Of a stretch of DNA of 64,000 nucleotides, positions 8,016 to 16,718 are shown piece by piece (position 1 is the stretch's first letter; every line of letters begins with the position of its first letter). Source of the DNA: Pseudobdellovibrio sp031428275 (GTDB lineage: Bacteria; Bdellovibrionota; Bdellovibrionia; Bdellovibrionales; Bdellovibrionaceae); the NCBI GenBank assembly GCA_031428275.1, contig JANPPC010000010.1:62001-126000 (forward strand). The letters are read 5' to 3'. Below the pieces are notes generated by a model that worked only from the letters and a program-made list of their open reading frames with translations, did no database searches and was not told the DNA's origin. A program made the translations under genes and the position numbers.

Positions 8016-9145
8016 TGTCAGCAGCTACCCAGCAAAAACATCAATTGATGGTTAAATTAAGTGCGGTCAAGGGACCGCATGCTGGGCAGCTATTTCAGTT
8101 GGGTAAAGATTTAATTACGATCGGTCGGGGGCCTGAAAACGATATAGTTTTACTTAATGACCCACAAGTCAGTCGTCTGCATGCGCAGCTTATCTTAGTT
8201 GATCGCGATTTTGAAATCGTAAACTTAAGTAAGAAGAACGCAGTTTTTGTAAACGGTGAAAACGTTGACCGCTGGAAGCTTGTAAACAATGGAACTTTTG
8301 TTGTTGGTGATTCTGAATTTAAAATTGAATTTGATTTAGGTTTAGCCGTTGCGTCGGTACCGGCAAATAAAATAGGTCAAGTTGTTCCCCTTAAGCCGCA
8401 AGCACCAGTGGTTCGAGCACCCACTGGGACGTCAGGTTCGGAATTGGTTAGCCGTGCGCCAAGTTCGGTTGCACCAACAGGGCCGCGTTCGGTCGGGCAG
8501 ATTCGACCACAAATGCAGACGCGCCCGCAAAGGCCAGCCTCGTTCAATGGGTCTAGTGCAGCCACGGGCTTAAAGCCTGCGCAGTCGATTACGCAAAACC
8601 CAAAATTTAAGTTTTATGCAGTCGTAGGCGTATTGCTAGCTGCATTTCTATTCTTTATTCTATCGCCCAATAAAACGATTTCTCAAAAAGCTAAGCCAAT
8701 TCTTAAATACGAAGACGAAATTGCCATTAAACTAAATTCAACTTCGCAAAAAGAAATTCTAGAAAAACGCGAAGAACTAGTTAAGGCGAAGAAATCTCCG
8801 CAAAAGCAAAGAGCCGACGAGAATTTTATTAAAGGCATGCGTGACTTCCAGTTGGGTAACTATTCCCGTGCAATCGACTTCTATCAGGTCGTATTGAATC
8901 TACAGGCCGACCATGCGTTAGCTAGACGTCATCTTTATTTAGCTAAAGTAAGATTTGATGAGCTTGTCCAGGCTAAATTAATGCTTGGAGAATCATATTA
9001 TAAGAAGCATAATTTTAGTATGTGCAAATCTTTGTATAGTCAGGTTATGGATATGCTTGGCGACAAAAAAATTAATGATCCTAAATACAAATTGGCTGAA
9101 AGCAAATCGAACGAGTGTCGATTGGCCGCTGAAGGTATTCGCTAA
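8015..9145 (+). CDS. FHA-TM-TPR protein
   Basis: A 376-residue protein with an N-terminal FHA domain (about 20-105: IGRGPENDIVL, VSRLHAQL, KNAVFVNGENV). The usual SxNG is here KKNAVFVNG, a slight departure. A low-complexity Pro/Ser/Arg linker (110-195), one transmembrane helix (about 200-217) and TPR-like helical repeats (about 268-365: GMRDFQLGNYSRAIDFYQVVL) follow. The FHA should be cytoplasmic and the TPR periplasmic. Start and stop share bases with its neighbours (TAATG on both sides), so expression is coupled. Confidence 0.82.
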   Translation: MSAATQQKHQLMVKLSAVKGPHAGQLFQLGKDLITIGRGPENDIVLLNDPQVSRLHAQLILVDRDFEIVNLSKKNAVFVNGENVDRWKLVNNGTFVVGDSEFKIEFDLGLAVASVPANKIGQVVPLKPQAPVVRAPTGTSGSELVSRAPSSVAPTGPRSVGQIRPQMQTRPQRPASFNGSSAATGLKPAQSITQNPKFKFYAVVGVLLAAFLFFILSPNKTISQKAKPILKYEDEIAIKLNSTSQKEILEKREELVKAKKSPQKQRADENFIKGMRDFQLGNYSRAIDFYQVVLNLQADHALARRHLYLAKVRFDELVQAKLMLGESYYKKHNFSMCKSLYSQVMDMLGDKKINDPKYKLAESKSNECRLAAEGIR

Positions 9146-11163
9146 TGTCTCGATTGAAAGTCTTACTTCGCGGAGCTTTGATTAGCGAAGTTCAGCTAAA
9201 TCAAGAGGTCGAGTATATTGGTGGTCGCAAAGAAGGATCAGATATACGATTACAAGCCGAGAAGGGCATCTCGCGCGAGCACTTCCGTTTAAAATTTCAA
9301 GAGGGTCAGTGGCAAGTCAGTGCCGTTTCAAGATTTGGCGATATTTTTTCAATGGGCCAAAAGGTAGATTCTGCTAACCTAGACCACGGGCAGTCATTTC
9401 AAATTCCGCCTTACGAGTTTCAGTTACTAGATGTACCCGAGTCTGATAGTCCGTCCACGCAGCAACAGCCCGTACAAGAAATAGGCGAAAACGAACGCAC
9501 CGTTATTGGAGCTGTTCCGCAAGTTCCGTACGTCAAAATGGTAAATTCGGCAGGCGAAGTTCGCGAAATGCTGCGCTTAGAGGTTGGTGACTTGTGGGTT
9601 GCGGGTCGCGACCCATCTTGCCAAATTATTATTCCTGATCAGCGTGTAAGTCGCCGACAGTTTGAAGTTCACAAAATGAACGGCGTTTACACAATTTTGG
9701 ACTTAGCCAGTGTCAACGGAACATTTTTAAACGGTTCGCCGGTTTCTTCTACAGATCCGCAGACATTAAAAAGCGGTGATGTAATAAGTGTTCTTGATAA
9801 TTCGATGTATTTTGAATTGCACGATCCTAACTTCAAATACAAAGTTGACCGCATTCAAGTGGCCCCGATTCATCTAGAACAAGTTGAAGAGCAATATGTC
9901 GATGATAACTTAGTCGAAAACAATAATTACCCAGCAGAAGTTCCCGAGATCAGCCAAGATAACAACTATGAACAAATGCAACAGGGTCAGGGGCCCTTCA
10001 CAGGCATGCCTCCTAACGGAGAAGATCCTAACCAGTTTTATTCATTTCAGCCGGCTGCGCCAGAAGTTGTTCTTACACCCTGGAAAAAATTTGTAAATAA
10101 TAAGCCCTTGGTGGCAATTGCAGTCTTGTTATTTCTAGCGGCGATGTACGGTTTAAGCGAAATAATTAGTCCTTCGACTCAGGTGGCGGCCACAGCAGAA
10201 GTTGATCCCGCCGATCCGCTTGCTAAGTTGACACCGCAACAGCGAAAAGAAGTCGAAGAGAACTACACTCTCGCAGAACAAATGATGACGCAGCAAAAAT
10301 ACGATTTAGCGATGGAGAAAATCTCTAAAATCTATTCTGTGTTACCTGCCGGTTATAAAGATTCTGAAAAAATTCGCGATGAAGCTGATCAAAGTCTAAG
10401 AATTATTGCACAAGCTTTGGCTGACAACGAACGTAAAGAACAAGAGTCCGCTAACGCCGAGAAAATAGAAACTGTAACCGCTCAGTGTAAGAAATTATTA
10501 ACTCCAGATATTACGACTGAAAAAATGACCGAATGTCTGGGGCCGATATTAACTATCGATGCCACGCACCCGAAAGTTGTACAGTTGAGCGCCGAAGCCG
10601 AAAGAATATCGAACGACCGCCGAGCCAAAGAAATCGAAGAGCAAAGTTATAAGACCCGAGTCGTCGAATTGAAAACCTTATATGACAAAGCTGAAAAGAC
10701 TCAAGCCGCGGGTTATGCTTTTAAAGCTATGAAGCTTTATAAAGAAGTTGAAAACTCAAAATTACCTGATCCAAATAAAGTAAAGCCAAAAGCTAAGCAG
10801 CGAATCGCATTTATCGAGAAAAAAGTAAGTGATAAATCGCAAAAGGGTATCGTTGACGCAGAAACCTTATTTCAAGAAGGCAGACTTAAACAAGCGATTA
10901 CCATTTTACGTGAATCATTGATTTACGATCCTGAAAATCAAAAAATTAAAGATCGAATCGAAGCAAATACTTTAGAGCTTCGCCAACGTATGCAGATTAT
11001 TTACCAAGAGGCCATTATAGACGAAAGTTACGGAATGGTCGATAGCACCGAGGCTCGCCAAGGCGCTAAAGATAAATGGAAAAAAATCGTCGAGCTTGAT
11101 TCGGATGATGGTGAGTATTATAAAAAAGCTGTCATTAAATTACGCCGATACGGAGCCATGTAA
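9145..11163 (+). CDS. Double FHA-TM-TPR/coiled-coil protein
   Basis: A 672-residue protein with two FHA domains. The first (about 10-95) is diverged: GGRKEGSDIRL and SREHFRLKF are present but the second loop (SRFGDIFSMGQ) lacks the usual SxNG. The second (about 145-225) is canonical (AGRDPSCQII, VSRRQFEV, SVNGTFLNG). After an acidic/Gln-rich linker there is one TM (about 315-340) and a long periplasmic helical region with TPR-like units (360-670), including AETLFQEGRLKQAITILRESL. It shares its architecture with the preceding gene, suggesting duplication or a working pair. Confidence 0.82.
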   Translation: MSRLKVLLRGALISEVQLNQEVEYIGGRKEGSDIRLQAEKGISREHFRLKFQEGQWQVSAVSRFGDIFSMGQKVDSANLDHGQSFQIPPYEFQLLDVPESDSPSTQQQPVQEIGENERTVIGAVPQVPYVKMVNSAGEVREMLRLEVGDLWVAGRDPSCQIIIPDQRVSRRQFEVHKMNGVYTILDLASVNGTFLNGSPVSSTDPQTLKSGDVISVLDNSMYFELHDPNFKYKVDRIQVAPIHLEQVEEQYVDDNLVENNNYPAEVPEISQDNNYEQMQQGQGPFTGMPPNGEDPNQFYSFQPAAPEVVLTPWKKFVNNKPLVAIAVLLFLAAMYGLSEIISPSTQVAATAEVDPADPLAKLTPQQRKEVEENYTLAEQMMTQQKYDLAMEKISKIYSVLPAGYKDSEKIRDEADQSLRIIAQALADNERKEQESANAEKIETVTAQCKKLLTPDITTEKMTECLGPILTIDATHPKVVQLSAEAERISNDRRAKEIEEQSYKTRVVELKTLYDKAEKTQAAGYAFKAMKLYKEVENSKLPDPNKVKPKAKQRIAFIEKKVSDKSQKGIVDAETLFQEGRLKQAITILRESLIYDPENQKIKDRIEANTLELRQRMQIIYQEAIIDESYGMVDSTEARQGAKDKWKKIVELDSDDGEYYKKAVIKLRRYGAM

Positions 11164-11801
11164 TGAAAATAGTTACCCGGTCTCAGCAAATGAAAAGTAA
11201 GCTTCCTACGACTCAAGTTTATCATTTGCTTGATAACCAGTTGACAGTCTTCATTCGGCCTTGGGGATCACAAGACTATAATCAAAAGATTTTAGATGAG
11301 ATCACTCACTATTTATCATCTGCGCAGGCAGATATTGATGTGACTTCACCATTCGATTATCACGAAAATTTAACCTCACTAGCAAATAAAACCCGTATTG
11401 CTTTGCTGCTGGCACACGATCTATTTTACAAAACTGAAAATGCGAACGAATTTAACGTAGGATTCGAATTAATTCTTTTTTTTCAAGTAAAACATGAATT
11501 AGCTTGGTCAAGTGTAGGTCGATTTGGTTTGAAAAAAATAAGTCATAATATTATAAATACAATTTTTGAAAGCGGTGCCGATTTAGATTCAGAAGCACTG
11601 CTGCCGGTGCAGCTTATCGGAATCGAAAAAGAAATTGAGATTCAGTCAGGTTCGTTAGTATTCGAAAAGGATTTACGGCTTTTACTTTATTCAACTTACT
11701 TGGGCGAAATTACTTTCGCTGATCCGTTACAAAGTGATCTCAAGATTGAAAGTCGCAACGCCGATTCAACTTACTGGTATTCTTTGATAAAATCAGACTG
11801 A
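11163..11801 (+). CDS. Uncharacterised protein, possibly PP2C-like fold
   Basis: A 212-residue soluble protein with no signal peptide. I do not recognise it firmly. Its run of features (FDYHENLTSLANKTRIALLLAHD, then HELAWSSVGRFGLKKI, then a strand-rich C-terminus ending FEKDLRLLLYSTYLG) recalls the order of a PP2C-type phosphatase sandwich, but the metal-binding Asp motifs are absent, so if related it would be inactive. It is the last gene of the FHA operon, coupled by TAATG to the upstream gene. FHA proteins with a phosphatase-like partner would make sense, but this is inference. Its end overlaps the convergent sulfatase gene by 31 bases. Confidence 0.5.
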   Translation: MKIVTRSQQMKSKLPTTQVYHLLDNQLTVFIRPWGSQDYNQKILDEITHYLSSAQADIDVTSPFDYHENLTSLANKTRIALLLAHDLFYKTENANEFNVGFELILFFQVKHELAWSSVGRFGLKKISHNIINTIFESGADLDSEALLPVQLIGIEKEIEIQSGSLVFEKDLRLLLYSTYLGEITFADPLQSDLKIESRNADSTYWYSLIKSD

Positions 11802-13291
11802 AGCCACTGCCTATCGGGCGTCCAAATACCCCAAGTATTTTCTAGCGATAAGTTCAAGGATTGTCGACGAGCTTCGTTGTACAAAGCTTCTTTTTCTCCC
11901 AGTTGCAATTTTAATTTTTTATCTATCGACTTATCTTTACTAGACAAGGTTTGCACGGCAATAACCGATAGCGGATTGATGGCTTTGTCTTTTGCCATAT
12001 TTTTTAGTTCACTTTCAAGTACATTAATGCGCCCGTTCGGTTTAGACCAATATTCGCGATTTGCTAAAACGTCTTCGTACTGAGCCGTTCTGAAATCAAA
12101 CCACTTCGATAGATTTTTTTGCCCGCGAATTAAGAAAAGCTCTTGTTGATTATTCGTAACAAAATCTTTTTGTGACGACGCTAAATTAATGGTTTCAAGT
12201 CCGTCAGTTAGAATGTTATAAACCTCATCAGTTTCATCTTCTAGGTAAATTAAATTTCGGTGCAAAACTGCAAAACGAGTTTCAATCTGGTCTTTCCAAG
12301 TATTAGCCGATTCAAGAAGAATATGTCTTGGATTATTCAAACTATATTCACCTGCGTTGGGTTGGTTATTTTTATTAAGCCAAAGATGTGAAAAATCCCA
12401 GATTGGAAATTGCAGGTCGATCGGGTTTTGAAAATCCCTAGATATTGTTTTCATTAGACTGTAACCAAGGTCTGCTAAGCTTATCGCGCTATCAATCTTC
12501 CAGTTAATACCCTCATCGCCCTTTTGGCGTGGGGGTTTAACAAAAAGCAAAACATTTGTATTTTCAGAGTGCAAATTTGAGAATGGAGTTTCTCGTAAAC
12601 GGTTATAGATGGATTGCCCTTGCAGCCCAGTCACGATTATGTAATTTTTTTCCCATAAATTATTTTTTTTTAACTGCTCAAAAAATTGCGCTAATATTTC
12701 GTCCATTTTTTCGAAGCTTGAAATTTCAGCTTCACCTTCATTCATGCTTTCTAATTCTGAATTATAAATGGTCGCAAAGTACGGAAGTTTACTTTCTTGA
12801 CTCCAAGCAGTGAAAACATCGACTTGATTTTTTAACGATGAGAAATAATTTTTTCGATCTAAAAAACTTGAATCATCAAAAACTTCAAAATCTTTTGATA
12901 ACCCAGTTTTCTTTAATATCGCCGGGCCACCTGACCAGAATGCGGTTCGATAACCATTCCGTAGTGCCAAGCTTTGAGCTTGCGTTACTTTAAAATCAAT
13001 TCGATCAAAACTTCGGTGCAGTTTATGTTCGTAAGGGTTCAGCCCAGTTAGGATTGAGCCAACTGCCGCAGCGGGTTGGGTTGATGTTGTATAAGCATGG
13101 GTAAAGCGTAAAGCTTCACGACATAATACACTTAAACCAGAGTTCGTTACCGATTTATCGTCGCTGCACGCATATGAGTTAAACGAAAGGCGATCTATAG
13201 CAATGATGAGAACCGAGGGCTTCTTATCTGCCTGACACGCGCTTAGAGACAAAAGTCCTGCTAGGTAGCAGCAAAAATAAAATAACTTCAT
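11771..13291 (-). CDS. Sulfatase/phosphoglycerol-transferase-like lipoprotein
   Basis: About 506 residues from ATG 13291, chosen because a lipoprotein signal peptide starts there (MKLFYFCCYLAGLLSLSAC); an in-frame ATG 45 bases upstream would bury it. The alkaline-phosphatase/sulfatase fold is shown by SVLIIAIDRLSFNSY, THAYTTSTQPAAAVGSILTG, NPYEHKLHRS and a later IVTGLQGQS. The nucleophile position of the C/S-x-P-x-R motif reads T-Q-P-A-A: threonine, as in LtaS-type enzymes, but without the Arg, and the first metal motif is IDR rather than DD. It may act on envelope lipids or glycans, or be inactive. It is monocistronic. Confidence 0.7.
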   Translation of the reverse strand: MKLFYFCCYLAGLLSLSACQADKKPSVLIIAIDRLSFNSYACSDDKSVTNSGLSVLCREALRFTHAYTTSTQPAAAVGSILTGLNPYEHKLHRSFDRIDFKVTQAQSLALRNGYRTAFWSGGPAILKKTGLSKDFEVFDDSSFLDRKNYFSSLKNQVDVFTAWSQESKLPYFATIYNSELESMNEGEAEISSFEKMDEILAQFFEQLKKNNLWEKNYIIVTGLQGQSIYNRLRETPFSNLHSENTNVLLFVKPPRQKGDEGINWKIDSAISLADLGYSLMKTISRDFQNPIDLQFPIWDFSHLWLNKNNQPNAGEYSLNNPRHILLESANTWKDQIETRFAVLHRNLIYLEDETDEVYNILTDGLETINLASSQKDFVTNNQQELFLIRGQKNLSKWFDFRTAQYEDVLANREYWSKPNGRINVLESELKNMAKDKAINPLSVIAVQTLSSKDKSIDKKLKLQLGEKEALYNEARRQSLNLSLENTWGIWTPDRQWLQSDFIKEYQ

Positions 13292-13382
13292 TTTCCAGAC
13301 CTTATCGAAAGACAGTTTTGACGGTTTCATTAACAAAATTCATAATGTTAGAAACTTCGTCGAAAGTAAAGGGGACCTTAGA

Positions 13383-14015
13383 ATGTTTGCTGAAAAAATA
13401 TTTGCGATTGCTCACTATGCGGATCAAGTCGTTTTAATCGTATTGGCTGTAATGAGTATCTTATCAATCGGAATGATCTTTGAACGGTTCATGACCCTTA
13501 AAAAAATTTCGTCTGAAAGTATGCGAATTAGACTTCGTATAAAAATGGCATTGCAAACGAACAGTCTGCAAGACTTTGAAGACATTGCCAAAGACCCTTC
13601 GTCTTTAGAAGGTCGCGCGGCCGCGCAAGCGATGAAACATATGAAAGAAACTGGCCTCAGTGGCTTTGAAGAAGTTTATAACACATTCGTTTTAACTGAA
13701 CGCCCTGATCTAGAAAAATACTTAGCCGTGTTAGCAACGATTGCTTCGAATGCTCCATTCATTGGTCTTTTAGGTACCGTATTAGGTATTATGAAAGCAT
13801 TTAACGATTTGGCGATGGCCGGTGATGCCGGTCAACAAACGGTTATGGCTGGTATTTCTGTTGCCTTAGTTGCGACTGCGGCTGGTTTGTTCGTGGCTAT
13901 CCCCGCGGGAATTTTTTATAACTATTTTACTCGTAAGGTTAAAGGCATCTTATCTAGTTTAGACAGCGTAAAAGAACTAGGTATCGCGTACGCAAAAAAG
14001 AAAGGTCTTAATTAA
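13383..14015 (+). CDS. MotA/TolQ/ExbB proton channel family protein
   Basis: A 210-residue inner-membrane protein with three transmembrane helices (about 15-35, 115-140, 155-180). The typical TolQ/ExbB block is clear: LATIASNAPFIGLLGTVLGIMKAFND and VMAGISVALVATAAGLFVAIPAGIFYNYF. With ExbD/TolR it forms a proton-driven motor that powers an outer-membrane process (TonB-like transport, Tol envelope maintenance or gliding). No tonB, tolA or tolB is beside it, so the function powered is unknown. It is coupled to the next gene by TAATG. Confidence 0.92.
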   Translation: MFAEKIFAIAHYADQVVLIVLAVMSILSIGMIFERFMTLKKISSESMRIRLRIKMALQTNSLQDFEDIAKDPSSLEGRAAAQAMKHMKETGLSGFEEVYNTFVLTERPDLEKYLAVLATIASNAPFIGLLGTVLGIMKAFNDLAMAGDAGQQTVMAGISVALVATAAGLFVAIPAGIFYNYFTRKVKGILSSLDSVKELGIAYAKKKGLN

Positions 14016-14419
14016 TGGCTTTCAAGGCAGATCAAGGCGACGAAGTATTAGCCGAAATTAACGTCGTACCATTGGTCGACGTTATCTTGGTGGTTTTAAT
14101 TATATTCATGGTGACTGCGCCGATGATTATGAAGCCGTCAATTAATGTCAATTTACCGAAAGCCGCTTCGGGTGAAGCGACGACGCCAAGCAAATTGAAC
14201 ATCACAATCGGCAGCGACGGAAAACTAAATTTAGACGGCAAAGTCGTTGAAGATTCTGAAATCCAAAGCGCTGCGCTAGAAGAAGTTAAGAAGAATCCTG
14301 ATATTCAAGCCATCATCGCTGCCGACAAAGATGTTCCACACGGGCGTGTCGTATCCGTACTAGATATCGTTAAAGGAGCGGGCGTAAAGAAGTTCGCAAT
14401 TAGTATCGATAAAAAATAA
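14015..14419 (+). CDS. ExbD/TolR biopolymer transport protein
   Basis: A 134-residue protein with a short cytoplasmic start, one transmembrane helix (EINVVPLVDVILVVLIIFMVTAPM, about 13-36) that carries the conserved Asp of the proton pathway, and a periplasmic domain ending VLDIVKGAGVKKFAIS, as in ExbD/TolR. It forms the stator with the preceding ExbB-like protein. Start and stop overlap by one base, so they are co-translated. Confidence 0.93.
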   Translation: MAFKADQGDEVLAEINVVPLVDVILVVLIIFMVTAPMIMKPSINVNLPKAASGEATTPSKLNITIGSDGKLNLDGKVVEDSEIQSAALEEVKKNPDIQAIIAADKDVPHGRVVSVLDIVKGAGVKKFAISIDKK

Positions 14420-14424
14420 ATTAA

Positions 14425-15225
14425 CTATTTTCGCGACGATTTAATAGTCGTTAGCGGAAATAGCGAAGTCGTCAATTGATAGACTTCATCTGTGGCCCCG
14501 GCGCCATCCCGTAAAGATTCAATTAACTGCTTTTGAAATTCAATAATTATTTGGGTAGCTTCGGCAATTTTACTTTTCGGAACCGAAAATGTACTTCCAA
14601 TTTGTGAGCAAATACTTGAATCAGTATTTTTCAAAGCTTCTTGTGCTTTTTCTAGAATTTTAAGTTGGCAGTGCTGGGTGGCTAATTGCGTATCGAAAGA
14701 TTTTAGATTTGAAATTTCTTTTGAAATATCTTCCCAAGTCCCGTCGTCATTTATTCTTAACATTTTTAAATCAATCAAACGGTGAATAGCACTTTGAGCT
14801 ACTTCAATTTCAATATTTAATCGTTCTGCAACGTATTTAGTATCTGGAGTGAAGCCTTTTACGTAAAGTAGCTCTAAAATTGCCGAATGATGCCATTCAG
14901 AAATGACCTTAAAACCCTCTTTGTTTGCGTCGGAAAGTAGGGTGTACTGGGCCTGCTTATTTAAAAAAGAAATCTGTCTGCGCCCCTTAACGCTGCGGGC
15001 TTGAATAATTGCACGCTTCGTTAGTTCTGCGGACCATTTTAGAATACCAGAAATTTTTGCTATTTTTTCTTCTGATAAAGTCGATTTACCCGACAGCACT
15101 TTAGAAAGTTGCGCCGGAGAAACTTCAAGGTCGGCAGCGAATTTTCGTAATGAGTAGCCGGGCGCTGCATGCGCGCGTAAGGCTAATTCTTCAGACAAAG
15201 CGTCACGTAGATTCAAAGCTGCCAT
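14425..15225 (-). CDS. TIGR02147 family (DUF4423) regulator
   Basis: A 266-residue cytoplasmic protein. The N-terminus (GYSLRKFAADLEVSPAQLSKVLSGKSTLS) is a lambda-repressor-like helix-turn-helix. Residues about 85-240 match the DUF4423/TIGR02147 type found repeatedly in Bdellovibrio and Fibrobacter: ISEWHHSAILELLYVKGF, AERLNIEIEVAQSAIHRLIDLKMLRINDDGTW. The middle looks like a second winged helix. A good Shine-Dalgarno (AGGAG) lies 6 bases before ATG 15225. Targets are unknown. Repeats of TGTCGAAT in the upstream gap could be operators. Confidence 0.88.
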   Translation of the reverse strand: MAALNLRDALSEELALRAHAAPGYSLRKFAADLEVSPAQLSKVLSGKSTLSEEKIAKISGILKWSAELTKRAIIQARSVKGRRQISFLNKQAQYTLLSDANKEGFKVISEWHHSAILELLYVKGFTPDTKYVAERLNIEIEVAQSAIHRLIDLKMLRINDDGTWEDISKEISNLKSFDTQLATQHCQLKILEKAQEALKNTDSSICSQIGSTFSVPKSKIAEATQIIIEFQKQLIESLRDGAGATDEVYQLTTSLFPLTTIKSSRK

Positions 15226-15335
15226 TTAATTCTCCTGGTGTTTTTATTTCTTATCTGTCGAATTGTTATTTATCAAAGTTTAAGCCAGACCTAACCCTGC
15301 TATTTTTCAGTTGAAACAACGAAGGCTGTCGAATC
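15226..15335. promoter_or_regulatory. Divergent regulatory gap with TGTCGAAT repeats
   Basis: The octamer TGTCGAAT occurs at 15256, 15327 and 15345; the last two are direct repeats 18 bases apart (TGTCGAATC). They lie between the TIGR02147 regulator and the divergent gene and could be operators. The third copy lies inside the longest form of the downstream gene, which argues that the real start of that gene is further down. Confidence 0.3.
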
Positions 15336-15965
15336 GTGCACGCATGTCGAATCAATCGACACTGGCTGTATCAAGTTGAAACATCTCGTATTAAAACAGT
15401 CCAAATTGTTTCTTTCGTTAAGAATGGCCTCTATATTGGCTTTGCAAAAGCCGAATATACCTATGTGTATAAATTTTTATCTGAAACTAAATACTTGCTT
15501 ATGTTCTTGTTGGCCTTAACAACGGCGACCGCATTTAGTATTGCTGATACCGAAGTTGACTCTCATGTCACGTACAGCCCGGCTGAATTAATTAGGGCCG
15601 AGTCCGTTGCGACTGCTTCAAAAGTTGAAAGTAAGCGTAGGCCTTCTTCTTTGTCTGAAGTAAAGAACGAATTAGTTTCGGTTACTTTGCCGTGTACGGA
15701 CGATGCTAAAAAAATTCAAAAAAATTCGCGCGATCAGTTAATTATGCTTAATTTAAATTTGTGCGAAACAGACAAAGCGGCTCAGTCGGTTTCAATGACC
15801 AATAAAACAAATGGTTTTAAAGCGCAGATTTTCAAGATGAGCGCAAAAAACTTTCGAACCGATTTCATTCAGCTAAATAAAGGCCTTAATATTCTTGAAA
15901 TTGAGTCAATCCTAAAAGATGGGCAGAAACACGTTCAAACGCTTGAAATGTTGTCAGGATCTTAA
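15336..15965 (+). CDS. Hypothetical exported or membrane-anchored protein
   Basis: A 209-residue frame from GTG 15336. I do not recognise the family. A hydrophobic segment near residues 50-68 (KYLLMFLLALTTATAFS) looks like a signal peptide or anchor. The first 45 residues are less convincing, and a start at GTG 15465 or ATG 15501 would place this segment at the N-terminus. None of the starts has a clear Shine-Dalgarno. The rest (about 70-209) is a soluble domain with two cysteines (LPCTDD, LNLCET) that could pair in the periplasm and a strand-rich end, possibly an Ig-like fold. Confidence 0.5.
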   Translation: MHACRINRHWLYQVETSRIKTVQIVSFVKNGLYIGFAKAEYTYVYKFLSETKYLLMFLLALTTATAFSIADTEVDSHVTYSPAELIRAESVATASKVESKRRPSSLSEVKNELVSVTLPCTDDAKKIQKNSRDQLIMLNLNLCETDKAAQSVSMTNKTNGFKAQIFKMSAKNFRTDFIQLNKGLNILEIESILKDGQKHVQTLEMLSGS

Positions 15966-16034
15966 CTCAAGGCAGTAATTCTATTTAAATTCGGTAGACA
16001 CACCCAGGCGCATTACCTAAGTTCACCGGCTGTA

Positions 16035-16700
16035 ATGACAGAAACCAATTTAACGCATAGCGGATTCAAAAACAGATCAGACCTTCATGTCGTCCGAAAA
16101 ATTTGGCACATGGCGGGCGTGTTCGCCATTTTTTCTGGCTGGGTTTTTTTACCGTATTGGATGTCGTTAACTTTGTTGGGAATTCTTTGGACGATCTTTG
16201 TTCCGGCAGACATCATTCGCCAAAACAATAAGCTTATGAATAAAAATTTAACTCAGATGTTTCGCCCTATCATGCGTAGTAACGAGCTTAATCGTTTAGC
16301 GGGCACCACTTATTTACTGACGGGTGTTATTCTCATTGCGTTGATTTTTAACCGAGGGATTGTTTCTATAAGTTTACTATTTTTAGCCTTCGCGGATCCG
16401 CTAGCAAGCTACATCGGAATTAAATACGGTAAAGATAAAATTTTTGGGCATAAATCAGTGCAGGGTTTCATGGCTGCATTTGTTGTTTGTGCGACCGTTT
16501 GCTACTTGTACCTTTTTTACAGCCAGATCACGCAGCATTTAATCATCGCAAGTTTATTGGCGGGCCTAGTGGGGGCAGTAGCTGAGCTAATACCGATAGC
16601 AAAATTAGATGATAACTTCACAATGCCAGTGCTAAGCAGCATCGGCCTTTCAATTCTTTTTTATTTCTTTGGTTTTTATACTTTTTTTCCGTCATTATAG
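16035..16700 (+). CDS. Dolichol/phytol/diacylglycerol kinase-like integral membrane protein
   Basis: A 221-residue polytopic protein with about seven helices. Features of the CTP-dependent lipid kinase (SEC59/VTE5/DGK1) and CdsA-related group are present: RKIWHMAGVFAIF near the N-terminus, FADPLASYIGIKYGKDKIFGHKSVQGF in the middle and AELIPIAKLDDNFTMPVLSSIGLSILFY at the end. Members phosphorylate polyprenols or diacylglycerol with CTP or make CDP-lipids. It lies 18 bases upstream of pssA, so a role in phospholipid precursor supply or recycling is plausible but not shown. Confidence 0.72.
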   Translation: MTETNLTHSGFKNRSDLHVVRKIWHMAGVFAIFSGWVFLPYWMSLTLLGILWTIFVPADIIRQNNKLMNKNLTQMFRPIMRSNELNRLAGTTYLLTGVILIALIFNRGIVSISLLFLAFADPLASYIGIKYGKDKIFGHKSVQGFMAAFVVCATVCYLYLFYSQITQHLIIASLLAGLVGAVAELIPIAKLDDNFTMPVLSSIGLSILFYFFGFYTFFPSL

Positions 16701-16718
16701 GTTCAACAAAGAGGTCGC

